Shown piece after piece: positions 1-8,190 of a DNA stretch of 41,527 bases (positions within the stretch are counted from its first letter, which is position 1; the number at the start of each line of letters is the position of its first letter). The position numbers were made by a program, and so were the translations under genes. The stretch is from Clostridiales bacterium (GTDB lineage: Bacteria > Bacillota > Clostridia > Lachnospirales > CAMVHY01), in NCBI GenBank assembly GCA_031265515.1, contig JAISCN010000006.1:1-41527 (forward strand). The letters are read 5' to 3'. The notes beneath the pieces were generated by a model. The model searched no databases, was not told the origin of the DNA, and saw nothing but the letters and a program-made list of their open reading frames with translations.

Positions 1-189
1 CAGTAGTGTTTCTAGAACCCTGATGGTTCTGAGATCTTCTGGTAAAAAAATAAAAGTCTGTGAGCGTGCTTCTGAATTTAGTTGAATAAATATTTCTATT
101 TTGCTTCTTTCTTCTGGTGTGAGGGAAACGAAATAAATGACTTGGTTTTCAGTCGAAAGATTTCTAATGTTAGAGATGTCTAGTTGCAT
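1..189 (-). CDS. N-terminal part (63 codons) of a helical-repeat family protein, truncated by window edge
   Basis: Minus strand ATG at 189 reads MQLDISNIRNLSTENQVIYFVSLTPEERSKIEIFIQLNSEARSQTFIFLPEDLRTIRVLETLL, open to the window edge; AAGGA upstream; 'LSxExQxxIxxxL' repeat pattern like the other solenoid proteins here. Not in the supplied ORF track. Confidence 0.6.
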   Translation of the reverse strand, partial: MQLDISNIRNLSTENQVIYFVSLTPEERSKIEIFIQLNSEARSQTFIFLPEDLRTIRVLETLL

Positions 190-550
190 TAAAAAATCCT
201 TGAGATTGTTTTGATGACAACTAACATAACAGGAATTTTGACGAAAGTAAAGATGAAATTAAAAGATAATTTTTGTTTTTATTTTACTGCTCATCTATTT
301 AATATTTTTGATCACATATACTTTTAGTTTCGCATTTTAATAAAAATAATTTAAAATACAAATTTTTTTTAATTTTTGTTATAATTTTATAGACATCTAT
401 TCTTTTAAAAATTTTTCGTTAATGTCAATTTTTTTATTTTGTATCTATTTGCAGAATAAATTTGATTAATTTAGCTAATTAAAAAAGAACTGATGTTTGT
501 TGAACGATTAAACTTTTTCTGTAAATGAAATAAAGCTATTATCATCACTG

Positions 551-1310
551 ATGCTTGATTTTTTGCATCCAGATCTTGGTTATCCGAATTTTGTTCTAGA
601 AACTCTTAAACAATTTACAACATATTTACGACCATTACCAATCAAATTAAAATTAAAAGTATTTTTAAAATTTCTAGATAAAATTAATCTCAAACCAGCA
701 GATCTTCATATGAAGGATCATCTAGGGGCGGTTGAAGGTTTTGAGTCGTTATTTATGCCAATTCCTAAAATCTCAAGAGAAAAAATGTTAATACAATATT
801 TTGATGAAGTAGATTAGAATTTTATTAAAGAAGCTATTATTATAGCTATTCCAATATTTAAAACTTTAAGTACTTCCAGTTTTGAAAAAATAGCTTCATT
901 TATCATTGAGAGAAAAAGACTTCATAAATCAACCGAAACTTTTCTTTTGGACAAAACTTTTGAACATTTTTTGAGAGAAATGGATATCGAAATCTTGAAA
1001 AATATGCTATTGTCTTTTCTAAAATCAAAAAAATCACAATATCCGTTTTGATATAGTAAATTAATCGCGATTGACGATACTATAAAATTGAGAAAAAAAG
1101 AAGAAATTCCACTGAAGTATATGGAAAAATTAATTTTAACTGCTTTTAAAAAAAATGTATCTATAGTACTTTTTCTGTTGTTGCTGAACTGTTTCTAGAA
1201 AATTTTTCAATAATGTCTCGACGTAGAATAACATTTATTTTTTTGCTAATTGTTTCCCGTCTTGATTTTAATGATTTGGAAAGCTCTTATAGATTTTCAA
1301 GATTAAATTT
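551..1310 (+). pseudogene. 5' part of a solenoid-family gene; in-frame TAG (815) and TGA (~1049), plus a frameshift near 1160-1190
   Basis: 551-ORF (LPIKLKLKVFLKFLDKINLKPADLHM..PKISREKMLIQYFDEVD) aligns by eye with 3270-ORF (MPVEFQERTIVTLLERTDLEEINLGM..TENSRQKILLNYISKIE). Homology continues past the stops and then shifts frame (..STVVAELFLENFSIMSRRRITFIFLLIVSRLDFNDLESSYRFSRLNF). Confidence 0.75.
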
Positions 1311-1405
1311 TCGTTGTTTTTAATATTTAATTTGTTTTTTAAAATATTAGTTCCAGGATAACAATATTCTTCGGAGCCATAATAACTATAGTTATACTTA
1401 GTCAT
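1268..1405 (-). pseudogene. Fic toxin remnant (N-terminal ~35 aa only)
   Basis: MTKYNYSYYGSEEYCYPGTNILKNKLNIKNNENL.. matches the Fic N-terminal pattern 'YxYPGTxxLxNKLxI'; catalytic HPFxxGNGR part absent. ATG overlaps the TGA of the upstream antitoxin (ATGA). Confidence 0.65.
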
Positions 1406-1576
1406 TTTTTATTTGTTGAATGTTTCTTTATAGTTTCTCTTAAAACTTTATTAATATTTTTCTTTCCCGTTATACAATCTCGAAGGCGTTTCTTATCTTT
1501 CTCGGTAAGAGACAATACCTTCCATACTAATCGAGAAATTAATGTTTTCTATAATATTTTCTGCGTTTCTCATCAT
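1402..1576 (-). pseudogene. VbhA-like Fic antitoxin with a one-nucleotide frameshift
   Basis: Frame 1: MMRNAENIIENINFSISMEGIVSY; frame 2: EKDKKRLRDCITGKKNINKVLRETIKKHSTNKK*. Removing one base (gtcttacc for gtctcttacc region) gives MEGIVLTEKDKKRLRDC. Contains the Fic-inhibition motif (S/T)xxxE(G/N) as SISMEG; GAGGAG SD before ATG. Confidence 0.7.
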
Positions 1577-1640
1577 AGACTCCTCTAAAATATTATTTAT
1601 TTAGTAATTTATATCACATTATACATCTATTATATCTTAA

Positions 1641-1663
1641 TTTTTTACAATTTTCCTACACAA
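1641..1663. repeat. 23-bp perfect direct repeat, copy A (flanks doc/abrB cassette)
   Basis: TTTTTTACAATTTTCCTACACAA identical to 2407-2429. Confidence 0.9.
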
Positions 1664-1692
1664 TTCGGTTTGTAATAAAAGAAAATTAAATT

Positions 1693-2079
1693 TTATTTTT
1701 TAGTAGAATGAGTTTCGTAGTATCGTATCAATTCCCTCTTTTTTAATTCACCAATAGCTACTTTCATTATCTTTTTATATGCTGTTTTTTCTTTGTAATT
1801 AAACGTGTACTTATTTATATCTAAAAACGATAAAGAACTAGTTAACGCAGTTCGTTTGTTACCATCAATAAATGGATGATTTTGACAAATATGAAAAGCA
1901 TAAGCAGCTGCCATTGAAGGAATCGTTTTATGAAAATATTCTCCATTAAATCCTGATTCAGGCATATATATTGCGGAACTTAGTAAACCCAAATCTCTTA
2001 CTCCGTATATTCCGCCAAAATCTCTTATTTGATGTTGCAATATAGTTAATACTTCAGACAATGTTAAAAAATGTATCAT
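1693..2079 (-). CDS. doc: Doc (death-on-curing) family toxin
   Basis: HPFIDGNKRTA, canonical Doc/Fic-fold motif; ~128 aa; directly downstream of an AbrB-like antitoxin gene. Confidence 0.9.
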   Translation of the reverse strand: MIHFLTLSEVLTILQHQIRDFGGIYGVRDLGLLSSAIYMPESGFNGEYFHKTIPSMAAAYAFHICQNHPFIDGNKRTALTSSLSFLDINKYTFNYKEKTAYKKIMKVAIGELKKRELIRYYETHSTKK

Positions 2080-2082
2080 ATA

Positions 2083-2310
2083 TTACTTAGCAAGTTTTTT
2101 GAGTACATTTTTATATTTTTTGTTGATTTTTTCTATTGATTCAATAACTTTATTTTCTTGCGTAACTACGTTTTGTGGAGATAAAATTATATTTCTGCCA
2201 TCAGTATTTAATTCAAAAAATGTTTCGTCTGTTATATTTAGCATTTCCATTATCGGTTTATCAATAATAAGAGCAAAACTATTTCCGTGTTGAATTAATT
2301 TTTTGATCAT
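2083..2310 (-). CDS. AbrB/MazE/SpoVT-type antitoxin partner of Doc
   Basis: MIKKLIQHGNSFALIIDKPIMEMLNITDETFFELNTDGRNIILSP is a swapped-hairpin AbrB pattern; stop is 3 nt from the doc start. Confidence 0.8.
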   Translation of the reverse strand: MIKKLIQHGNSFALIIDKPIMEMLNITDETFFELNTDGRNIILSPQNVVTQENKVIESIEKINKKYKNVLKKLAK

Positions 2311-2406
2311 ATTATTTTCCTCAGGATGTTATAAAATTTATAATTACATATCGCTTTATGTAACTATATTAATATTGTATACACATTATGTATATTTATC
2401 AACAAC

Positions 2407-2429
2407 TTTTTTACAATTTTCCTACACAA
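2407..2429. repeat. 23-bp perfect direct repeat, copy B
   Basis: Identical to 1641-1663. Confidence 0.9.
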
Positions 2430-2665
2430 CCACTCTCTCTTCTCTAATCCTAAAACTTTCCCTACCACTACCAATATCAAAAGTTAGCGTAGATGCACCT
2501 ATAGGTATGTTTATGAAATTTGTTTTAGTTAAATCTTGACTTTGATAAACATTAGAAAAAGACCCATCTGGATTAATCAAACTTGTATACTGATCTTCAG
2601 GAAAAGAAGATACAACTAGCTTATATCCAGGCAATATCGTTAAAACAAATCTGTCAGATTGAATT
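2422..2665 (-). pseudogene. C-terminal remnant of an unidentified protein (possibly phage-tail/secreted beta-rich)
   Basis: Open minus frame RIQSDRFVLTILPGYKLVVSSFPEDQYTSLINPDG...FRIREERVVV* begins abruptly at the island junction with no start; stop lies within the 23-bp repeat. Confidence 0.4.
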
Positions 2666-3030
2666 CGTTGTTAGATAATTGTTTTCCTGCCAAAAAATAC
2701 TTGGAAGATTTAATATCTAGCAGTAAAGAATTAAGATATTTAACACAAAAGATTATTTTAAACCATATGATTAGTATCAAGAGACACGACATGTATGTTT
2801 TAGATTACACTCAAATTCTAAATTTAGGATCAAAAATGCCGGCTGATATACAATCTTATATATTTTCTGCAGCATTAATAAGACTTAGAATATTTGATAG
2901 ATCTCATTCAACTGATTCACGTTTCTCAAAGATTCATCATTTAGCAGATTCATTCGAGGAGAAAAGAAGTGAATTAATTCTAAAACTTCCAAGATTTAGA
3001 AGAGACATTTGTTCTTCTCAAATTCTTTGA
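2656..3030 (+). pseudogene. 3' part of the solenoid-family gene begun at 551
   Basis: AKKYLEDLISSSKELRYLTQKII..KMPADIQSYIFSAALIRL..EEKRSELIL aligns by eye with the 3270 C-terminus ARQIEDLISKNSSASNLILKAF..KMSLETQSYMLSALIIRF..NEKRSRLIF. Confidence 0.75.
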
Positions 3031-3269
3031 GTATCTATGCGCAACAAATAAATCTGTTGTATTTTTTAGGATTTGGTTTTCTTGATATTTATTTGCTATG
3101 ATTTATATTTATAGACATAAAGATCAAAAAACTTTTAATATCTTTCAATTTTTAATATTATTGTATATAAGTTTATTTTATAAAAATTTTTATTAATATT
3201 TTTTTATTCTATATTTTCTACTTTACGAATTTAATTAATTAATTAATTAAAAGGATCAAAATACTTATT

Positions 3270-4511
3270 ATGGAAATCGAAGTTCTACAAAAAGAAATAA
3301 AAGGATTATTAAATTCTCTAGATGATGCTTGGGCTAAAGAATCTACCGAACTAAAAATTTTTGCTGGACCATCTTTGTTTCAAAATTACGTGCAGCCTTT
3401 GTATGAGTCGCCGAATGATTTTAGAGAAATATTGATGTTAATGTTTTTAGAAAAACCTTATATCAATATATTAAGCTTTGAACCATTTATACCGATACTA
3501 ACCCAAATGCCAGTTGAATTTCAAGAAAGAACAATAGTAACACTTTTAGAAAGAACTGATTTAGAAGAAATTAATCTCGGTATGATTGATAAAAGTACGA
3601 TAAAAATAACTGAGTTATTTACGCAAATATTTATGACGGTAACAGAAAATTCGAGACAGAAAATATTACTAAATTATATTAGTAAAATAGAATCTTATAG
3701 TATTCATCAAGCTTTTATTTTGATATCTGGAATGCTAATGACTTTAAATGTTGCAGATTTAAATGAAATTATATTGATTTTTTCAAGAAGAAGCTATTGG
3801 AATGATATAATTGACACTTTTTTTATGTTTGAGATATTTGGGTCAATGTTAAGAATAATAAAAATTGAAATTATAAAAAAAATGATGTCAGATTCCATAG
3901 TTTGGGAGTTACAAAATTATGGTTCAGCCGCCGAAACTCTTCAACTTTTTGTGCCTATTTTCGAATTAAGAAATGGAGAAATTTCAGAGGAATTTATAGT
4001 AAAATTAGTTTTATTTTCTTCTAGAAGTAAAAACGATGATCTTAGTGAAATTTTTATTCAAGCTGCGCAATTATTAAAAAATTTAACAGAAAAGTATAAA
4101 CACGAAGTAGCACTTGCTTTTTTAAATATTATTTTCAATCGTGAAACTAAAAGTTCTCCTTTGAGAGAATCGACATTAATCTTTTTAAAAGATTTAATAG
4201 AAAATGATGAATCATTATCTGCTGCGAGACAGATAGAAGATTTAATATCAAAAAATAGTTCAGCGAGCAACCTTATACTTAAAGCATTTATATCTTATCT
4301 AACTAGCGCTAGAAGATTAATTATTTTACCATCATATTTTTTTGAGAGAAATTTTTACGTAACAAAAATGTCGCTTGAAACGCAATCTTACATGTTATCA
4401 GCACTAATAATCAGATTTGATACTAAAACGACCAATCAATATCAAAGTCTTTATAGGGAACTTAACGAAAAAAGATCCAGATTAATTTTTGGGGAATCTT
4501 CGTGCCTATGA
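3270..4511 (+). CDS. Solenoid-family (HEAT/ARM-like) protein, intact paralogue
   Basis: 413 aa, SD AAAAGG, recurring 'MPxxxQxxIxxxL' helical units; paralogous to the broken copy immediately upstream. Confidence 0.8.
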   Translation: MEIEVLQKEIKGLLNSLDDAWAKESTELKIFAGPSLFQNYVQPLYESPNDFREILMLMFLEKPYINILSFEPFIPILTQMPVEFQERTIVTLLERTDLEEINLGMIDKSTIKITELFTQIFMTVTENSRQKILLNYISKIESYSIHQAFILISGMLMTLNVADLNEIILIFSRRSYWNDIIDTFFMFEIFGSMLRIIKIEIIKKMMSDSIVWELQNYGSAAETLQLFVPIFELRNGEISEEFIVKLVLFSSRSKNDDLSEIFIQAAQLLKNLTEKYKHEVALAFLNIIFNRETKSSPLRESTLIFLKDLIENDESLSAARQIEDLISKNSSASNLILKAFISYLTSARRLIILPSYFFERNFYVTKMSLETQSYMLSALIIRFDTKTTNQYQSLYRELNEKRSRLIFGESSCL

Positions 4512-4810
4512 AACATACTCTTATTATTGATCAATGAGTTAATTTTTTTTGAGTCAAAAATATATTATCGATAAAATTATTAAGAAATAAAAACTAAGAA
4601 AACTTGCAAAAGCTTCAAAAAAATATTTAAACTAGTTTTCTTGTGTAACGTATTTTTTAACTTTAACTGTGATATCATAAGCAATAGTGTTGCAAAATAA
4701 AGACGGTAAAAGACAAAGAAATTCATTTTAACAGTAAAATTTGTGCTATAGTTCGCGTATCACGAGTGTGAAAATTTTTTTATAAAACGAAGCATAAGAA
4801 ATTTTTTTAA

Positions 4811-4905
4811 AATAATCTTTTGTTTGGAACTGATCGTCTAAACAAAAACTACAAACGGTGAATTATACTAACTAAAATTATTTTTAGTCAAGTTTTTTAA
4901 TTTAA
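4811..4905 (-). ncRNA. Orphan copy of the antisense-RNA element (promoter plus 5' region), no adjacent toxin ORF found
   Basis: About 86% identical by eye to 5151-5240; minus strand TTGACT (4891-4886) -18 nt- TATAAT (4867-4862). Confidence 0.55.
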
Positions 4906-5016
4906 AAAATATAATTGATAAATTTATTTTTATTGCTAAAATATTTTCCGTGGCTTTTGTCGAAGATTTTTAATTATCCATTGTGTGATATTAAAAATTG
5001 ACGAGCAGGCGGTTAG

Positions 5017-5033
5017 CCTCCAAGCGTTGGAGG
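5017..5033 (+). promoter_or_regulatory. SD-sequestering hairpin in leader of the 37-aa peptide
   Basis: CCTCCAA-GCG-TTGGAGG: perfect 7-bp stem, triloop; the 3' arm is the Shine-Dalgarno for ATG at 5040. Confidence 0.85.
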
Positions 5034-5039
5034 TGATAA

Positions 5040-5153
5040 ATGTTGAATATAGATTTAATAACCTTATTGTTAATACTGATAATAGTACACGAAATTACAA
5101 AAAATAATCGCACACAATCCAAAGTAAACGGTTATCAACGTTTCAAAAAGTAA
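5040..5153 (+). CDS. 37-aa hydrophobic peptide, candidate type I toxin (TxpA/holin-like type)
   Basis: MLNIDLITLLLILIIVHEITKNNRTQSKVNGYQRFKK: short hydrophobic segment then basic tail; strong SD (TTGGAGGTGATAAATG); antisense promoter downstream. Confidence 0.7.
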   Translation: MLNIDLITLLLILIIVHEITKNNRTQSKVNGYQRFKK

Positions 5154-5192
5154 TCTTTGCTTGGAACTAATCGTCTAAACAAAAGCCACACA
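5100..5192 (-). ncRNA. Candidate antisense antitoxin RNA overlapping toxin 3' end (3' boundary unknown)
   Basis: Minus promoter TTGACT (5228-5223) -18 nt- TATAAT (5204-5199) directs transcription into the toxin ORF; start estimated ~5192, end arbitrary. Confidence 0.55.
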
Positions 5193-5388
5193 CAACTAAT
5201 TATACTAACTGAAATTATTTCTAGTCAAGATTTTTAATTTTTTTTGAAAAATACTAAAAAATAAAACTTACATTTTAAATTTTAAAAAATATAAACTATT
5301 TAATGTCGATGATTAGATTTTTAAACACTATAAATAATTTTTTTTATTTGATGTTAACATTGAAAAATAAATATCAAAAATAAATTAG

Positions 5389-6273
5389 ATGAGCAAAATT
5401 GATTTGTTAAACACTTTGAACATAATATTAGTTTTAATAATAACAATCAATTTATTATTTATTTTTATTTTTATTAGAGATTTGTTGTCCAATAAAGAGA
5501 ATATATTTAAAGAACATCACAATTTTTTTATAGTTTCGATATCCAGTTTTTTTATTTATTTTATGTCTAGCTTTGGAATATCGGATTTTGTATTAAGCAC
5601 TGTAATTTATAATAAATTAAATTATTTAAAATCAAAAAAACTAATTGCTACTATGAATATATCTTGCGTTATTCCTTGTTTTATGATGGCTATACTTTCT
5701 ATAAATTCGATATACGTTGATCCAACAACAATTTTAGTTGCAATACTGTCTCAAGTTACAGGCGCATATTTAACACCAAAGCTAATATCAAAATTAAATA
5801 AAAAGATAATTAATATTTTTATAATAATAGGATTGTTTACTGCGGCGATAATCATTCTGATTGGAAAATTAAATTTTTTTCCAATAGCAGGAAATGAAAC
5901 TAAATTATTTGGAAATAAATTAATTTTATTTGGAATTTTAAGTTTTTTTTATGGAGCTTTAAATAATATTGGTGTTGGTTCTTTTTCATTTACTATGGCC
6001 ACGGTGTATGCCATGGGATTGAATTCCCGTACTGCTTTTCCAATTATGATGGGTTCTTGTGCATTATCTTTACCAGTTGCGAGTTTTGAATTTATAAAAC
6101 TAAATAACTATTCAAGAAAAATATCTTTAATATCAAGCATTTTTGGATCATGTGCCGTTTTTATTGCAATAAAGATAGTAAAAACTATCGATACAAGCAT
6201 TATACAATGGATAATTTTTTTAATTATTATTTATAGTGTTTTTGATATGATTTTCAGAAGAAACAAAATTTAG
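5389..6273 (+). CDS. TauE/SafE-like (TSUP) membrane protein
   Basis: Multi-TM, two half repeats, 'GALNNIGVGSFSFTMATVYAMGLNSRTAFPIMMGSCAL' resembles the TSUP second repeat. Confidence 0.6.
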   Translation: MSKIDLLNTLNIILVLIITINLLFIFIFIRDLLSNKENIFKEHHNFFIVSISSFFIYFMSSFGISDFVLSTVIYNKLNYLKSKKLIATMNISCVIPCFMMAILSINSIYVDPTTILVAILSQVTGAYLTPKLISKLNKKIINIFIIIGLFTAAIIILIGKLNFFPIAGNETKLFGNKLILFGILSFFYGALNNIGVGSFSFTMATVYAMGLNSRTAFPIMMGSCALSLPVASFEFIKLNNYSRKISLISSIFGSCAVFIAIKIVKTIDTSIIQWIIFLIIIYSVFDMIFRRNKI

Positions 6274-6366
6274 AATAAAAAACTATTATTTTGTGTAATA
6301 AAAAACATTTTTCTGTCTAACAATGATTAATATATAAAAAAATAAGTATTTGGAGTAAAAAAAATC

Positions 6367-6855
6367 ATGAGCAATAAAAGTTGTTTAAAAAAAAATGAAG
6401 ACAATGTTTATGAAATGTTAACTGCGATTCTAGGATCTACGTATTTATTATTAGAATTAATATTTTACTGCTTGCCACATATTGTTGGTCTTCTTAGAGA
6501 TCACAATTCATCAAATCCATTTCACATACTACTTAAATTAATAGTTAGTGCATTTTTTTTTCCACACCTTGGTTTTGTAATAATATCAGTAGTATTGAGT
6601 TGGTATGCTTATGTTAATGATTCAAAAAAATTTGCTATAATATCGTGTGTTTTATACAGTATATCGCTCGCATGTTTTCCTGTTGCATTTTTCTCTCTTT
6701 TGCCATTTGTTATTGTACTGAGCATATTAGGATGTAATAAAATGAAAAATAAAAGTTACTGCGAATCTGAGTTAAATATAGTTAAAAATAATACTTCAAT
6801 AGACGATAACGAAGTCAAGTCAAATGATTCTGATACAAAAAATAACAACGAATGA
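6367..6855 (+). CDS. Small membrane protein of unknown function
   Basis: SD GGAG, ATG, 3-4 hydrophobic helices, polar Asn/Asp-rich tail. Confidence 0.6.
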   Translation: MSNKSCLKKNEDNVYEMLTAILGSTYLLLELIFYCLPHIVGLLRDHNSSNPFHILLKLIVSAFFFPHLGFVIISVVLSWYAYVNDSKKFAIISCVLYSISLACFPVAFFSLLPFVIVLSILGCNKMKNKSYCESELNIVKNNTSIDDNEVKSNDSDTKNNNE

Positions 6856-6975
6856 TTTTAAATTTAATTTTAATTTTTATATCAATCTGTTCTAACAAGT
6901 AAAAAAACAGAGATAGCAAGTAATATAAAAGCAATTTTTAAATTTAAATTAAAAGTTTTTAGTAAAAAAATTATA

Positions 6976-7893
6976 TCAAAAATATTTGTGCAATAAAGAA
7001 GCTCCAATTATTCCAGCATCGTTTTTCAATTTAGCGAGTTTAATCTTTGTGTTTGTTTCTTTGTCATAAACATTTTCGATAATCGTTTTTTTTATCATAG
7101 ACAGCAAATTTTCACCACGCCTAGAAATACCGCCGCCTATTAATAATATTTCTGGTGAAAAAATATTTATGATATTTACTAATCCGGTAGCGAGATTTTT
7201 ATAATATTCTTTTATTATATATCTTAATTTATAATTATCTTTTTTGTCAGCCAGCTCAAATATGTCTTTCGCTTCTTTAATTTTCAGATTCAAAAATTCT
7301 TTTTCGCGATTAAAAAATTTTACGAGCGCATTAGCCGATGAGTATGCTTCCCAACAACCTTTACGACCGCACGAACATTTCTCAGCATTCTTATCAAAAT
7401 TTATTACATGGTGACCAATTTCTGTTCCAAGAAAATTTTTTTTATTATAAATAAATCCTCCGCCAATTCCAGTTCCGATAGTTACTAAAAAAGATTTATC
7501 ATAATTTTTAGAGCTTCCATAAAAATTTTCTCCTAGTGCTGCGCATACTGCATCATTCTCGATGAACACTTTTAAATCTATAACTTTTTTAATTTTTTCT
7601 TCGATATAAATATTATTAAGACTAGGCAAATTACAAGAATAAATAACTTTTCTTTTTTGTGAGTCAATTTTACCAGGAATAGCAATACCAACACAAAAAA
7701 AATTACTAATATTTAAATTATTTCTATCGATCAAATTCAAAATTAAATTTTTAATATCTTCTAAAATTAATTCATATTCTCTTTCTGCAATAGTTTTTGT
7801 TTCTATTTTATCAATGATAATACCAGAGTTATCCACTAAACCAACTTTTAAATTAGTGCCGCCTAAGTCAACACCAATAGAAAAATCACGCAA
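6976..7893 (-). CDS. ROK-family sugar kinase (glucokinase-like)
   Basis: GVDLGGTNLK phosphate motif, GTGIGGG, ROK zinc motif CSCGRKGCWEAYSS; TTG start. Confidence 0.9.
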   Translation of the reverse strand: MRDFSIGVDLGGTNLKVGLVDNSGIIIDKIETKTIAEREYELILEDIKNLILNLIDRNNLNISNFFCVGIAIPGKIDSQKRKVIYSCNLPSLNNIYIEEKIKKVIDLKVFIENDAVCAALGENFYGSSKNYDKSFLVTIGTGIGGGFIYNKKNFLGTEIGHHVINFDKNAEKCSCGRKGCWEAYSSANALVKFFNREKEFLNLKIKEAKDIFELADKKDNYKLRYIIKEYYKNLATGLVNIINIFSPEILLIGGGISRRGENLLSMIKKTIIENVYDKETNTKIKLAKLKNDAGIIGASLLHKYF

Positions 7894-8190
7894 AATAATA
7901 CCCTTTTTTATATCACTTTTTAATTTCTCTCAATGATTATAATTATCGCCACTAATTTAAATAGATAATATTTTTATTTTTATTAAAACAATATTTATAT
8001 TTTTTTTAAAACAAAACATTTTACTTATACTTTATTATTTTCTATATAGGTCAAAATTTTATTTTATTTGTGAATAAAAAAGTTATATTAATTACAAAAT
8101 TATCCTGAATTAAGTTAAATCAAATAATAAATAGCTTGGTCATTTAAATTTATATCTTTAAAAAATAAAAAATATTTTGGATAAAAAAAT

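Noticed and set aside
551-1060. Stop-codon recoding as explanation of interrupted solenoid genes
   Set aside because: Interruptions involve TAG, TGA and TAA in different copies plus frameshifts, and conserved genes use all stops normally; decay is simpler.
2099-2539. Plus-strand ORFs 2099-2293 and 2303-2539
   Set aside because: Antisense to the AbrB antitoxin and the remnant ORF; low-complexity hydrophobic translations typical of AT-rich antisense.
3230-3251. Tandem (AATT)n run upstream of the 3270 gene
   Set aside because: Simple low-complexity AT tract, expected in such an AT-rich intergenic region.
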